This document shows, one piece after another, positions 1 through 12,556 of a stretch of 64,000 nucleotides of DNA; the first letter of the stretch is position 1, and each line of letters begins with the position of its first letter. Source of the DNA: Floccularia luteovirens (Eukaryota; Basidiomycota; Agaricomycetes; Agaricales; Squamanitaceae); assembly GCA_009739215.1 (NCBI GenBank), contig VSJF01000005.1:2108001-2172000 (forward strand), written 5' to 3'. The translations under genes were made by a program, and so were the position numbers. The notes below the pieces were generated by a model, which had not been told where the DNA came from, made no database searches, and worked only from the letters and a program-made list of their open reading frames with translations.

Positions 1-1066
1 GTCGTTTTTGAGGTTCACCCGGATTGGCAAAGCTCTCAAGTCGGAGTAATCGAAACGTTTGCGGTTGCCTTTAGACTTGAGGGTTATTTTTGAAGTCCGA
101 GTACGATTATTCGTTATAAAGATTTCGAGTCGGCTTGTTGACCTGCCTAGCAAACTAATCTTGCGGGTACATCACCCTAAATCGCTTTAAGTAGAGTAAT
201 CCAAAAAAGAAACTCAGTTCCTATCATGTGAACAAGAACAGACATGAGGGAACGTACTAGTAGTGATGCCAAATGAAAACTGACACGAGTTGGGCTGAGA
301 TCAATTAAGAATCGCCTACTAGATAAGTACTAGTCTGGCAAATGGCGGGTTAACTTCAACTCCATTATGAGACTACCTTTTATGAGACCCGTCTTCATAA
401 GTAGATACAATCTCGAAGTTGGTGTTCGACTTGCTAATGGGGTTAGAGCAGATTAGAGCAAAAACAAACTTGATTGAACTCCCTACACTTTGTCAAAATG
501 TTGAAAAATCGAAAAACATGGGCGACTTGGGTGATACTTTGCAATGACGTTTAACAAAAGATATCGAGGCGGGGCAGACCCCTTAGGATCGCTAAAAAAC
601 GTTTCTGGGAATTGGACAGAACACGAAGCATACATTCGTTATGATATAAATTCTCACAAGGAGCTCGAGTACTTGGTATGAAGCAAGTTATTTGTAAGGC
701 AGCACTGATAATGAATATCAAAGCATATAAAGCACGCATATAACTGCTTTCGAAATTTGGAGACAATATTTAATTATTGTTCTGAACTTTTTATGCTTAC
801 TTGATTTAATCAAATTCACAAGAAAATGGATCTAGCCATTGGACGAGACGAACCCACTTATGCGCAATTACTGGGCTTTGAGGGAGAAGGATGAGACAGG
901 GAGGTGAAATAGAAAAAAATCGTACTATCAAAATGTAGGTAAGCGTCGAAGCATGGTTTGGTCTGCTTTCGAGCTCGCTTTGGGCACTGGTGGAAGCGAC
1001 GAAGTTTTAAGGAGTTATAAGGCTTTCAGAGGCAGGTATACACAACGCAATACAACTTCACTGCCC
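1..1066. other. No gene recognised (left edge)
   Basis: AT-rich sequence with only short unrelated open frames. I see no protein family, RNA gene or clear repeat here. The right-hand part should contain the 3' untranslated region of the WW-domain gene, which is transcribed leftward. Confidence 0.5.
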
Positions 1067-2023
1067 TCACGTCCTCAGCCAGGCAGTTTTTGCAATCTTC
1101 TTCAACCTTTTTTGCTCTTTAAACCGGTCCTAGGAACCCTCAAGAGTAAGAATACTCACTAACAAATGAGGTAAAGAAAGAAAACTCACCAAATCTTTCT
1201 TTGTAGGCCTCTTCCTCTTCCTTCCACCTTCCTCTGCTGCCGCAGCCTCCGCTGCGGCCTCATTCTCCCTCTGCGTTTCCCAGGCATCCACATCAAAATA
1301 GAATCCACTCATCCGCTTCATACGTTCGTATTCTCCAAGATGTGTCGGATCGCGGGCGTCTGGGCGCGTAAAAGCACCAGTGCGGGCATTGAATTTTGCT
1401 GTGAATGCGGCAGGGTGTCCCTGGCCAACTGGTGCTGTGGAAGGACCCGCAACGGCGGACAAGAGAGAGGGATCAAGATGAGCCAATGCGGGATCGATTC
1501 CTTGCGCGAGAGCTGCAGCATGTAGCGCCGCGAGGTGATTTGAACCTTGACTACCTTCTGCAACTTGCCCTTGGCTTTCTTCTCCGGGAGTAGAAACAGC
1601 TGCTTGCGTTTGATCGTCGCTAGCTTCTGTGGGTTTTATGAGTGGGTTTTGCCAAGTGGTTTCGTGTGTTTGCGAGTTGTAGAAGTAATAAGCATTGTAT
1701 TCGGGGGAGAAGATCGCCTGCCAAGGGTTTGTTCTAGCCTCGCCAACTGAAGCAGCGTCCGTTGATGCGGCATTTTGGCCATCATCATTCTCTACACTCT
1801 TTGATACTTCTCGGCTGTCATTCGACTCATTTGCGTTATCCGAGTTCTTGGGAGTTTCTTGGGCATTCGTCGATGAACTCGCCGTTGCCTCATCTTCTAG
1901 GGTACCTTCCTTACTTGCACCACCTGCACTGAGGCTTGTGGACCCTTCTAGTCCAGTGTCACTCACCGTAAGGTCTGCCTCAAGCGTAATTGGAACAGGA
2001 GACTGACTCGGAGATGAAGTCAT
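1067..2023 (-). CDS. WW-domain protein
   Basis: A protein of about 298 residues in two exons (2023-1190 and 1129-1067) joined across a GTGAG...CTAG intron. The first 95 residues are Ser/Thr/Asp/Glu-rich and look disordered. A WW domain lies at about residues 99-130, with the first Trp in NPWQAIF, the aromatic run YYFYN and the second Trp in TTWQNP. The middle is low complexity, and the tail is alanine-rich then strongly basic (GGRKRKRPTKKDL), ending KIAKTAWLRT after the splice. WW domains bind proline-rich ligands; the basic tail suggests a nuclear, RNA-processing or transcription-linked adaptor, but that is inference. The ATG at 2023 was chosen because its downstream residues look fungal and disordered; an in-frame ATG at 2065 would add 14 residues. 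It is divergent from the stress-protein gene, 313 bases away. Confidence 0.85.
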
Positions 2024-2336
2024 GATGGTGAAGAGTAAAAGAGATGTCGGATTCTCGGCTTTCATCCCAAATATCTTTTTAAGCTCCGCTGGAATAATGC
2101 TTTCTTGTGAATTATCCGGAACTCTCGTTGATATATGTCAAATACAGGACAGCAGTCCACATAGGAAGGTCATAGGCGATACACGTCGCACTCTGCAAAA
2201 CTGGTGTAAATGGTTGTAAAAGACTGCCCAGCGCCACTTGGCGTACCACCCTGATGCAGCGGATAATTGAAACCCCGCCCATTCTTTTCTTTCATTTCAG
2301 ACTTGAGCTTGATTACTCTCCTTTTCGTTGGCAATA
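2024..2336. promoter_or_regulatory. Shared 5' region of the WW and Usp genes
   Basis: A 313-base gap between two start codons facing away from each other. It must contain both 5' untranslated regions and probably both core promoters. No specific factor site could be assigned. Confidence 0.5.
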
Positions 2337-4013
2337 ATGCACAGAACGGTCCCTAGCCCCACTCCCACCCAGAGCTCATCTCATTCACACACAAACTCCA
2401 TTTCAGTCCCTGCAAGTTCTCCAATCCATCACAATTCACACTATTCACCTGCCCCACTGCGCTCCGCTCTCAAACATACCTCGCGTCCAAGCTCACCTCA
2501 GAACAACAAGTCGTCCTCACATACCACCGATTCCACACCCCCAACCCTTCGTCCTACTCTTGGCTTCTCCGTCACCTCACCTCCAGCACTTTCAGATTCT
2601 CCATCCTCCTCCACACCCACAAATGGGAGCATGGAAAGTCCATCTAAACTAGGCTCTCGGCCATTGCATCTTAACTCACCAGCAAACACCGATGTCGTTT
2701 CTCCCCCTGCATATACACCAAAGGTTGGATTTGATACCTTCGAGAATCCTGCAGCAGCCATGTTCTCTTTTACGCTACAGACAAAGTCTGCAGGATATCG
2801 TCGCACTCGTAGTACGCGTGTCTTTTTATGCGCAGCAAGTGCGGACGAGAGTGGCCGCGAGGCACTCGAATGGGCATTGGAGGCACTTGTACGGGAAGGT
2901 GATGAATTAATAGTAGTAAGGGGCGTAGATGAGGATGTGCTGGGTAAGTACCCTTAATGATTTATTCAAATTATGGTACCTGATTCTTGGCAGATAGGGA
3001 CCATAACATCGTCCGTGAAGAGGCACGTGAATTTATGCGACAAATCCAAGGGAAAAGCGTTGAGTACGATGCAGAGAGGAAGGTTCGTTTTGTTGTATCT
3101 TACTAGTAACGTCAGACTATTCACCTATGTCTTTCCGTTACATGCCTCCCTCTGGTCCAATTTAACGCGTGATAAAAATAATCCCTTGCTATTGTCGACG
3201 TGTTGATAAAGCTCTCGTTAATACTTGAGTACATCCCCGGTAAAATCACAGATACACTTGATCGTCTCATTGCGCTGTACCGCCCTGACGCGCTTGTTGT
3301 TGGTACACGTGGACGCCGAACATGGCAAGCTATTGGGACCCTTGGACTTGGTGGGTTGGGAGGTCTAGGAGGCAGTGTGGGTAGTGTTGGAAGTGTTAGC
3401 AAGTACGTGACATCTTTTGCCTTTTTCAGAGATATATCTGCTATCGGGTGATGTCATTACGTCCTATCAACTACTCATTCATTTTCGCACTTTCAGGTAT
3501 TGTCTCTCACACTCACCTGTGCCTGTCATTGTTGTCACTCCTGAGCGAAAGCTCCGCAAGGCTATGGAGAAGCGACGTGCAGATCCGAAGCGGGGAAGGC
3601 ATTTTGAAGAGTAAGTGATTATGACCATGTAGGGAAGGGGATTAGGAGGTCGGGCTTATTTAAAGGTTTTTAAAACAATTCCCATTGTACACTATGGTCT
3701 TCGTGCTTGGTAGATCGATAATTTAACGGCTTCGGAATAAAATCTTATAGTTGCGGGTATAACTGTCCCATGCACGAAGAAATGACCCATCACTGACCTC
3801 TCGCCCACCCCCTTGTAGTTTTTTTTGTACGTGTACAATAGGCCATACTACCTAACTTATCCAAGTTGGTTTTTGGTCAAGGGACAAGGTACAGAAATGT
3901 TCGAATCGGTGTCCAACGTCACACTTGCCATGGCCAAGTTTCAAGCTTCACGTTCTGAGGGAGTCAAGCTGCCTCAACGACGGGCAGGCCTTCCAAATCG
4001 TGAGTCTATCTGA
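2337..4013 (+). CDS. Universal stress protein (UspA) domain protein
   Basis: Exons read as 2337-2943, 2994-3082, 3212-3402, 3497-3610 and a last exon ending at 4013. The first about 150 residues are Ser/Pro/Thr-rich and disordered. The UspA alpha/beta domain then starts at TRVFLCAASADESG and continues through the helix EALEWALEAL, the strand DALVVGTRG and the closing strand SPVPVIVV. The nucleotide-binding glycine loop after GTRG is expanded by a Gly/Leu/Ser repeat. A basic helix follows (RKLRKAMEKRRADPKRG). The last intron donor (GTAAGT at 3611) is clear. The acceptor is not: an AG at 3841 keeps the frame open to a coding-looking tail (SNVTLAMAKFQAS) and a TGA at 4011-4013. If that exon is wrong, the protein ends at the TAA at 3612-3614. 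The role is probably stress-linked nucleotide binding; the substrate is unknown. Confidence 0.85.
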
Positions 4014-4332
4014 AAATAGCATGTTGGGATTAGTGCAGTTCAATCACACTAGATATTTATGTCTCGGTTCCCGTCGCACACATACCTACCACAGAACCCA
4101 ATGGGCCCAGGTTCTATAATTCTACACAATTGTCGTAGAATAGAATAGAAAATGGAACATATCGAATTTTTGCATTCAGTTTATTTCGTCACATCATATG
4201 GAAGCACAGTTAGGATTATCGAAAATAGAATGAAAAACGAATAGATAAGGAATACGGCAAATCCAATGATTGTCCCGCAAGCCTTGGGTTTCCGTAAGTG
4301 AGGAGTCCACTCCCTCAAAGGGGGGGAAAAGA
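4014..4332. other. Intergenic, nothing recognised
   Basis: AT-rich sequence between two convergent genes; no further coding signal seen. Confidence 0.4.
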
Positions 4333-4963
4333 TTAAAAGATGACATAACCGTTCAGCAGTTCATAATGATAATAGTGGGTCATGAGGTTGATGTGGGGTA
4401 CCGAGATGTGGCAAGTGGCATTTGTTACAGTGGGATCATGGATAGTCGGGGTCGAGGTGACATAACCCATCGAGGAGGTGATAGGTGCATTGTTCGGAGC
4501 CATTTGCTCAATTGCTTTTTCAACATCTAGTATGATGGGATTGAATCAATTTCGCAAGTGGAGGTGAACAATTGGTACACGTACCCGAACGATACGATCC
4601 CATGCCGACTTACAGGAACACAAAATCCTTGGTATCCTGCGCTGTTTGGATTCATAATTCAGACTTGGATCCTGGAGTGGATCTAAACTGCGGAGTGGGG
4701 AAAATTCGGAGAAGGTCTGCAGTGGGGCAAGTTGGTATTATTCGATATAAACATTGCTTTGGAATATATGGGAAAAATACTTACTAGATTCAATGCAGCG
4801 CGAGACTCAGGATAGGCCCAGCCATACCCGCAATCCGCCGTGTCATCAGATGAACGATACTTGATTATGACAATGTGAATACTAGCAATGTTAAATAACA
4901 CAACGACCAACATACCGCATTTGCATAGATATAACTCGCAGGGCCAGCATACGGGTGAGCCAT
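4333..4963 (-). CDS. Small hypothetical protein (uncertain)
   Basis: On the minus strand, an ATG at 4963 opens a short frame beginning MAHPYAGPASYIYANA. It can be spliced through three consensus introns (GTATGT...AAG, GTAAGT...GCAG, GTAAGT...CTAG) into one frame ending in TAA at 4335-4333, giving a protein of roughly 130-140 residues. The middle contains DDTADCGYGWAYPESRAALN, and the last exon has a His/Tyr-rich stretch (HYYHYELLNGYVIF). I do not recognise a family. Support is limited to the open frame across several good splice sites. It could also be a decayed gene or a chance assembly of short frames. Confidence 0.3.
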
Positions 4964-5865
4964 GTATCGCAGAAATAAGTGTTGGTAAGAATAAAAAAGA
5001 AAAGAAAAAATCAGAAAAGTAGGTCGTGGAAGTAAGGGAAGAAGAATGGATTTAGTTTGTACTAGTTTTTGATATGTGTATTCTAGTTCCGTACATTCAC
5101 CCGGATTAAGCAAAAGTTTCGTTTTTCTTTTCTCGCACATTGCACCGCTTTGATATCGTGATATGTCAAAGTTATCTTTATGGCATTGTGCCCCGCTCTA
5201 TCTCACCACAAGTTTCAACAAACCATAAAGGACATGTTTCAATGAATGACGAGGTAGCCGGTACCCGCCTCCCGGCTTCCCACCCTTCCCACAGGCTTGC
5301 ACTGAGTTTCCGAAGGTTCGGAAAACATGACATGATCATTAACAACTCAACAAGAACACTAGTTACTCTGTTATAATGGAAGGATGTAATTCAGACAGGG
5401 AGTCTGGTAAAATCAATACGCGGGATATTTAAGCTTAAGTACAATTATGTATGTCATCGGCTAACACTCGACATCTCCTTCGGGCATGCTCCGCCTCGCG
5501 CATAACCATACCAACAAAAACACTAATTCCCAAATTACCAGTACACAAAACATTGTAATATCATAATGAGAGCAACCATCATCATAATAAAGTAAAATTC
5601 TTCCTTTTTAAACTACTCTTTCAACAGATGCTCATTATTATCATTCATGTATCATGCATCACATACAGAGTGAATCACACAAGAACAAAAACAAAAAAAA
5701 AACAGCCATTCATCAATAACATTTTTTGATCGTGATTTGTTCGTGATATAATTGCCAAGGTTGCCTCAAATGAGTGGTCTTTTTTTTAAAAGCAAAAAAA
5801 AAAGCAGACTACGGAGTATATCATAAAAAGGTGATAGGACAGGAGAGGGAGGATGATGAGGGAAA
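4964..5865. other. AT-rich intergenic region
   Basis: No coding frame of interest. Contains A-runs (for example near 5690-5702) and probably the 3' untranslated region of the AMSH gene at its right end. Confidence 0.45.
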
Positions 5866-8837
5866 TCATCGGAGATCGATTATCTCCAAAGAACCATCCT
5901 TCATCTGCACATGCCCCTTATCCGCATCCTGCCAAGGCAAAAAAAGAATTGTTAGCAAGCCACATTTAAATCCGAACCAAAAATAAAATTCTTACAGTGT
6001 ATATAGGTATGTCAGGATGAGGATGAAAAGCTTCTTTGACTGTACATTCCAGTACGGTTCTTAAACCCGGAGGATCAGTAAGACGAAATATTCCGAAACT
6101 GGAAAAGAAAAAAAAAAGATCAATACAGAAACAAAATTAATGGGAAATTTTGCGTACTTTGGATTAGACTTTGGTGCACAAACCACTGCGAACGATTCAG
6201 GGAGCATCCTCTGAAAACCCGAATGTGTATGAAGGTCCACAGAAGACATGAAACATGATTGTGACGGATGCGTGTGTATCTATAATTATATTTTTTCATT
6301 AATAAAACCCAAATTTAGTTTTTTTTATCAATCATATGATTTAAAAAAAATGAGGGATACGAAAAACAAATTTTAAAAAAAAAACGCACCCATCCAAGTG
6401 TGATCAAACACCTCTCTTCCGTAAACTGCAACACCAACTCCTCTTCATCCATCGTACAAGTATCACTCGTCGAGTGCTGTTTCGGTATCAACAGAGTCGT
6501 AACCACAAATTTATGGCCTTTATCCTTCCCAAGCAATAATCCACACGTCTCCTTGTTCATAGCTGTATTGACTTTCGCTATCGCCAAGAAACGCGGTAGG
6601 CACTCTCTGGGCATATTCACCGTCTTCAATACAGGAGAAGGGTCGACGCGTGGGTTAGGTGCTACAGATATCCGATCACCTTGTGGTTGTTGATTGGGCG
6701 ATACAGTCGCTGGGACAGGGGGTGGGGGACGGGATGGGCCTGGGTATCCTAGATACTGACTCTGTTGCTGTGATTGATTGTTCGGAGGAGGGGCAAGTTG
6801 GTGTTGCGGGTATTGTTGGTTATGTTGAGGGAACGGCGGGGCTTGTTGTAACCCATACGGATACTGCGTTGGAGGAGCAGATGGTTGCGGGAGGATATCA
6901 TGTGAGTACAAAGATCGACTTTTCCCATCGCCCGAGAAGAGGAGTGATGGAGGAATCGTAACGTGTTGGTTGTGTTCAGCTGGCCCAAACATGGAGTTGA
7001 GCGACGGGAAGTATCCCTGTCTTTTTTGATGCTGCGACATGAGTTGTGGGTAAAGTATACGACCACCTTCAACTGGAGGAGGAGACGTCGTTGTTATTGG
7101 CGGAGGATATGAGGGGCTATACAAAACACAAACGGGAAACATCATCATCAAGTCAAGGTTAGTCCGGCTAATTCATATGTACGCGCACGTGAGTTAACAC
7201 GCACCTCCGTGCAGGTGCCCGAGTCGGTGTTTTAGAATTATCTATTGCTTGCTTGTGTTTTCCGTTGCGACGATATTCATAATTGGAATTGATGACAGAT
7301 TCTGAATCAGTGGAATCACCTTCGTATCTTACAGGACTTTCGAGAGGCATTATTGAGGGACCAGCAAATTGCTCTAGAAAAGATGGTGGACGAGATTTAA
7401 TGGCAGTTGGAGCACGTACGGCTGGAGCTGGGGATACCTCCACAGATGGGTATGTAATTGGAGCTGTGGAAGGGGTATGATAGAATGAAGACGAAGGAGT
7501 TGTAGCCAGTGAAGATGGGGTAGTATGTGGAAACATAGGTGAAGAGTCGGGGCCGGACAAGACGGAAGAGGAAGAAGACATAACTGATAGCGTTCCATTA
7601 CCATTCGCGTTTCCAACACTTTGCCTCGTGGCACGAGCTGCTTCTTCTGCTTCTTGCTGCCTCCTAACAATCCCATCCTGTTCTTGTCTGCGCCTTTCCT
7701 CCGCTTTTGCAAGTCTTCGCCGCGATATTTCTTCCTCCCTCCGTCTCATCTCTTCCTGCTGCATTTGGTGGCGAATAATATCCTCTGACGACCTCCTCCC
7801 ATCAGATATCACGACCGTATTTTGGGACCCATAACTTGGCTTGACGGGGGTTCTGTTCCCATTATATTCTGCATTTGGAGGCTTGTACATACTCGCGGCT
7901 TGTCGTGCAGCAGCGACAGCTGCTTCTCGTCTTTTATCGACTTGTACATATGACTGATTGGGGGCTCGGTCTCTATCTTCCTCATCCCTGCGTAACGATG
8001 CTTCTCGTTGTTGTCTCCACCGCGCGACTTCTTCGTTTACAAGTCTGACATGCTCTTGTGCCTCCCGTTCCTTACCACTAACCCTCTCGGGGTCGTTTGA
8101 TGTGCCGGTGCGAGGGTCAGACATTCTTCTTTGTCGCGAGTCCGGTGTGCGGTCATTGTCGACTAGTGGTTCCGGCTGTTGTGATATCCATTTCTCGTAG
8201 CGATCGACTAAAGTAGGTTTGAGCTCGCTAAGGCTGTCAAGGATATCTTGGCCATTCTATAATCAGGAAATATGAGTTAGCGAACTGGTTAAAACATGCA
8301 CGATAGAGAATTGAATAAGATTAGGAAAACGTGGATGTTGGGTGATTGTGAGGGTGTATATCATAGGAACGTAATTGTTCCTCATGTGGGAATGACGAGG
8401 AAAAAAAAAATACTAAACCAGTTCGATACGATCAACAGTGGGCGCTGATGCATGATCATCAGGAGTAGAGAAGAACGTCTGGAAATTTAGAGCAAAGGGA
8501 AAAGGAAATGAATACAGACCAGACCAAGATTATGGCGCTGCGCAGGGGTAAGCAGGGAATGGTAGTCCCGATGAGCCGGTAATTTCTCCAGGACAAGAGT
8601 GGCAGCTCTTGCATACTCTACAAAAGCACTCTCGAGGTCGCTTTTCTTGACATACTCTTTACCATCGCGACGATACTTCTCTGCTACTCTGAGGTAGTGT
8701 TTAAGATCCTTATTTTCATCCCAAAGACCTTGAAGTGCCTGTTCTGCGAGTTCAGCTATTGAAGCTGGACGACGCGAGATGCTATGTGAACGACGGTGTT
8801 GCGATTGGGATGGAAGATTATTTGGCGAGGGAATCAT
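5866..8837 (-). CDS. AMSH-type deubiquitinase (STAMBP/Sst2 family)
   Basis: Starts at the ATG at 8837. Exon 1 encodes the USP8-dimer/MIT-like helical domain ([20 protein letters not shown] through PAQRHNLGL). A 270-base gap follows; it may be one intron or hold a small exon. Next come a second part of the domain ([16 protein letters not shown]), a charged coiled coil rich in Arg/Glu/Gln, and a Pro/Gln-rich linker. The C-terminal JAMM/MPN+ metalloprotease domain has the catalytic Glu in [11 protein letters not shown] and the zinc motif [19 protein letters not shown], whose two His and Asp bind zinc. The last exon ends [10 protein letters not shown] with TGA at 5868-5866. All key residues are intact. 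The family cleaves Lys63-linked ubiquitin chains from endosomal cargo at ESCRT-0. It is divergent from the glycosyltransferase gene. A partial copy lies at 52.7-53.9 kb. Confidence 0.92.
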
Positions 8838-9235
8838 AGTGAGTAGCTAGAGAGAAGGAGAGTTGTTAGTTAGATCTATATCCATCTAATACCGTTCTGC
8901 CCGCAGTGAACGCTGTCATCACGTGTCTCATAGCCTCAGTTACAGTTGGTACTTGTACCAAGTTAGTCTACTACAATGTAGTTTCATAGAATGCCTTGAC
9001 AATAAGCTAAACTACAATAAAACATAACTCAAGCTTAATACTTTTTGAACATAAAAAGATGAAACTGAACAACCAAAAGAGAAGTTGAACGGAGTGTGAC
9101 TGTGACCACGCTAATTACCCAAAAGCGTGTCAGCCACGATTGAATTGAATTAAATATAATTTATTGCTTCAAAACAGTCCTCGACGGTCAATTCTCTCTT
9201 TCTCTCAATCCGAGCTTCGTTGCTCACCCAACACA
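8838..9235. promoter_or_regulatory. Shared 5' region of AMSH and GT90 genes
   Basis: A 398-base gap between divergent start codons, AT-rich in its right half. No specific regulatory site identified. Confidence 0.45.
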
Positions 9236-11506
9236 ATGCGTCCTGCAAAAAAGTCCTTTCTGGCTGGTTGTCTAGGACGCAACTGTGGCTACATCACCCT
9301 ATTCTTAATTTTGGTTCTCTTCCTACAAGCTGGCTTATACGCTGGTCATCTAAACTTGCATCAATCCGAAACGTCTCTCTATGGTGATGAAGGTCAACGA
9401 CTTGCAAGTTCTGCAAAAGCTTCGGCAGATGCAAAGTTGAACTCACTCAATGAAGTCGGTACCCACCCTGTCGAGACTCTTATGGAGGAAGCAGAGGTAG
9501 AATTCAGGAAGAAACTGGATAGCCAGAGCAAGACCCTGAAAGCTGCTGTTGCTGAGTACAAGAGACGATACAATCTTGATCCACCTAAAGGATTCGACCA
9601 ATGGTGGGAGTTTGCCCAGAAGTACTCTGTTGTTATGGTCGACGAGTATGACGGTCTTATGAGCGACCTGGCACCATTCCGGTATCTACCTGGAGAGGAG
9701 TTCAGACGCCGGATACAACAAGTACGTGTCCGATACCTTTCACTACGGAGAATTTTTATCAATCCTGCATGGATAGGTTGGAATGTTACCATCGATAGAT
9801 CTTGTACGACTACGCGATGGTGTACCCAAAACAATCAAATTGCAACCTGGCTTTAAGGATTCCGAGGTCTCCGCTCGTGCAAACGGTTACCGTAGCATGC
9901 TTGGTAAATTTGCAAAGGATGTATGCTATGCTCTTTCTGCCATTCCTACGGCTTTATTGACAACACCAACCCTAGCTGCCAGACATGGACTTCCCGATCA
10001 ATGCAAAGGCAGAAGGACGGGTTCTCGTTCCTTGGGAACACCAAAAATACCCGAACATGACTCTACAGAACTCGACAGGTGTGTACAGATCCTTTCAGCC
10101 TAATCTCAATCTAACTCTTTTGCAGAGGGTGTTGAAGCAATGCTTGGTGGTCCATTCCAACCTGATTGGGGTAGCTCTGGAGGCAACATTTGGGAAGCCT
10201 GGCGTAGAACCTGCGACCCAAGCAGTACAGCCCGTCGTCTATTTTCATCCCTCAGAAACGCACTAATCGATCAAGGCCAGAGCTACTTGTCAGCAGCTAC
10301 ACACACTCCAGGAGATGATTTTGCTTTTGCAAAGACAACGTCATCTCAACTAGACTTCTGTGACAAGCCTTACGCGCATTATAGTCAAGGCCACTTTTTC
10401 TCTGATTGGAGATCTATTCCAGCTTTATACCCAGTTTTTAGTCCTGCGAGAGCGAAGGGCTTCATGGATATCAGGATTCCGAGTCATTACTATTATGGAA
10501 GTACTAAACGATACACTTATGGGTGGGACCCAGTAAATTTGGAGCTGAAGAAAGTCGATCCTATGGAAGTCGCATGGGAGAAAAAGATTGACAAGATCTT
10601 CTGGAGAGGTGCTACCACCGGAGGGGGGAATCATCCACCAGGATTCGCTCCCCAATACCAGCGGCATAGGTAAAACTTTTTTTTTCACCTTTGAATACAA
10701 ATTCAAGTCTACATCTTAAATAGATTCCTCCGAATGTCTTCAGACAAATCAGACAACATCCGCACCGTAACCTACCCCGACCCTCCAAATGTAACAACGA
10801 ACGCTCACTACTCTATTGCTCCTGTTCCTATTGGAAAAATCAATGAAGAAATTATGGATGCGGCATTCGTCAAAGCAGTCTCTCCAGAGTCTTTCCCTGG
10901 GGGTTTGCCAGCATTGGAAAAGTATCACCGGTTCGCTGAAGCCGTACCTTTGGGAAGACATTGGGCGTATAAATATCTCATTGATTTTGATGGGATGAGT
11001 TACAGTGGTCGATTTTTGGCATTCTTGGCTAGCGACAGTGTACCAATCAAGTCAACGGTGTATGATGAATTCTTCACGGATTGGATCCAGCCTTGGTATG
11101 TCCCTTTTGTGTTCCTTTATAATTAAAAATTCATTGTGATATCTTATAGGGTACATTATATACCGCTCTCAGAAACATATAAAGAAATCTATAATATCTA
11201 CGCATACTTCTCCGGTCCTACACAATCTATTCTCGAAGCTGCTAACTCGACTACATTGGATTTACCAAAAGAGGAATGGAAACACCTTGAAGGCGATAGA
11301 CGCGCCCGCAGAATCGCACGTGCGGGTAAAGAGTGGAAACAGACTATCGGGAGGACACTTGATATGGAAGGTTAGTATTTTGTGTGTTTGAACTTTTTCT
11401 TATTGACCGACTTTTTTTGGTTGTAACAGCTTATGTGTACCGTCTATCACTAGAATGGGCAAGGTTATATGCGGACGATCGTGAATCAATGAACTTTGTG
11501 ATCTAA
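9236..11506 (+). CDS. GT90 / CAP10-domain glycosyltransferase
   Basis: A type II membrane protein. The ATG at 9236 is followed by a short basic N-terminus (MRPAKKSFLAGCLGRN) and one hydrophobic anchor (YITLFLILVLFLQAGLYAG), as expected for a Golgi enzyme. After a stem region come GT90/CAP10 features: SIDLVRLRDGVPKTI, LPDMDFPINAKAEGR, the core block DKIFWRGATTGGGNHPPG, and DFDGMSYSGRFLAFLASDS with an invariant-looking acidic/Gly segment, then YDEFFTDWIQPWVHYIPL. The TAA is at 11504-11506. Several introns of 50-90 bases all splice into one open frame with no break. In Cryptococcus, the CAP10/CXT1 relatives transfer xylose or related sugars to capsule polysaccharides and glycolipids. The donor and acceptor here cannot be read from sequence. 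Confidence 0.9.
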
Positions 11507-12556
11507 AATTGCCTATTCATATACACAAATACACCGATACACCGTGCTTCAATTGCATTTTTTATGCTGTTGCTTTTGCTGTGGAAGGGGTACATGTGTA
11601 TGGTAGTGGTGACTAGAGATGCTAGAAAAGGGGATTCGTGATCCGGTTGGGGGAGATTAAGGTAATGTCAAGGAAATGGGGGCAATGAATGGAGTCTTGG
11701 GTGCCAGTCACTTCCTGTCATAATTAATTGCTTTAACTCCCATGTACTAGATTAACAGACCTAATATCATCACTACTATCCATCATTACCCCTTAGGCTT
11801 TAACTCTCAAACTCCCTCCTGTTCATTCTCATTCGGAGAAACGGGCTTCGTGGTTGTAAAATGAGTTTGTCTCAGGATTTCTGAATAAGCTATAAAAGAG
11901 AATACAATTGCTGTGAACAGCAGTGCAAACTATCCAGCATGTATTCCTCAAGTCAAGGGTTTCCATTTCGATGATCATGTCAACATCAGGCATTGTGCGG
12001 GCGTGGTTCATCAAGGAGTACAAGTTGTTGTCTAGGCTGGTTTTCTGTGAACAATGTATTCATTTCGTCCCTGGCGCTGCAGCGTCATATGTAAAACAGT
12101 AATGTTCGCTGCATGGCAAATAACTCATTCAACTTGAAGTTCTGGTACTAGTATGTGTTGCACGTTCCTATTTATAGACTTAATTACCACCTTCTAAATA
12201 CCGTGGACCCAATAGAAAAGTTACAGTATAGCAAGCTTCTGGCTCTTTCTCGGGATGTACATATGTACTCACGAAGAAACCCCTTTTTTGTTGCATCGAT
12301 CCCAAAGTCAGCACAATCTAGCCGGGGATCAGTAAAGCCAGGATAGCCCAAACAAAAATACAATAAAAACAGAACACGTTGTATACGCATGTAGGTTACC
12401 GTGAGTATGAGTGTTTTTGAGGGCCAAGTCCCTTCTTTAAAGAAGAAGAGATACACTATCAGAAAGCTTCATCTTTTCTATAACGTTCCCCCCACCCCCC
12501 ACCCCACATAAACTTCGAACTTCGAGTGTTGAATCAACAGAACTAATCCCCCCACG
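11507..12556. other. Intergenic, no gene recognised
   Basis: About 1 kb with only short unrelated frames. A C-rich run lies just before the next gene (about 12486-12505). Confidence 0.45.

Noticed and set aside
4000..4052. A further intron at the end of the Usp gene (GTGAGT at 4000)
   Set aside because: The candidate introns would be only 39 or 53 bases and the resulting tails look non-coding; reading on to the TGA at 4013 is simpler.
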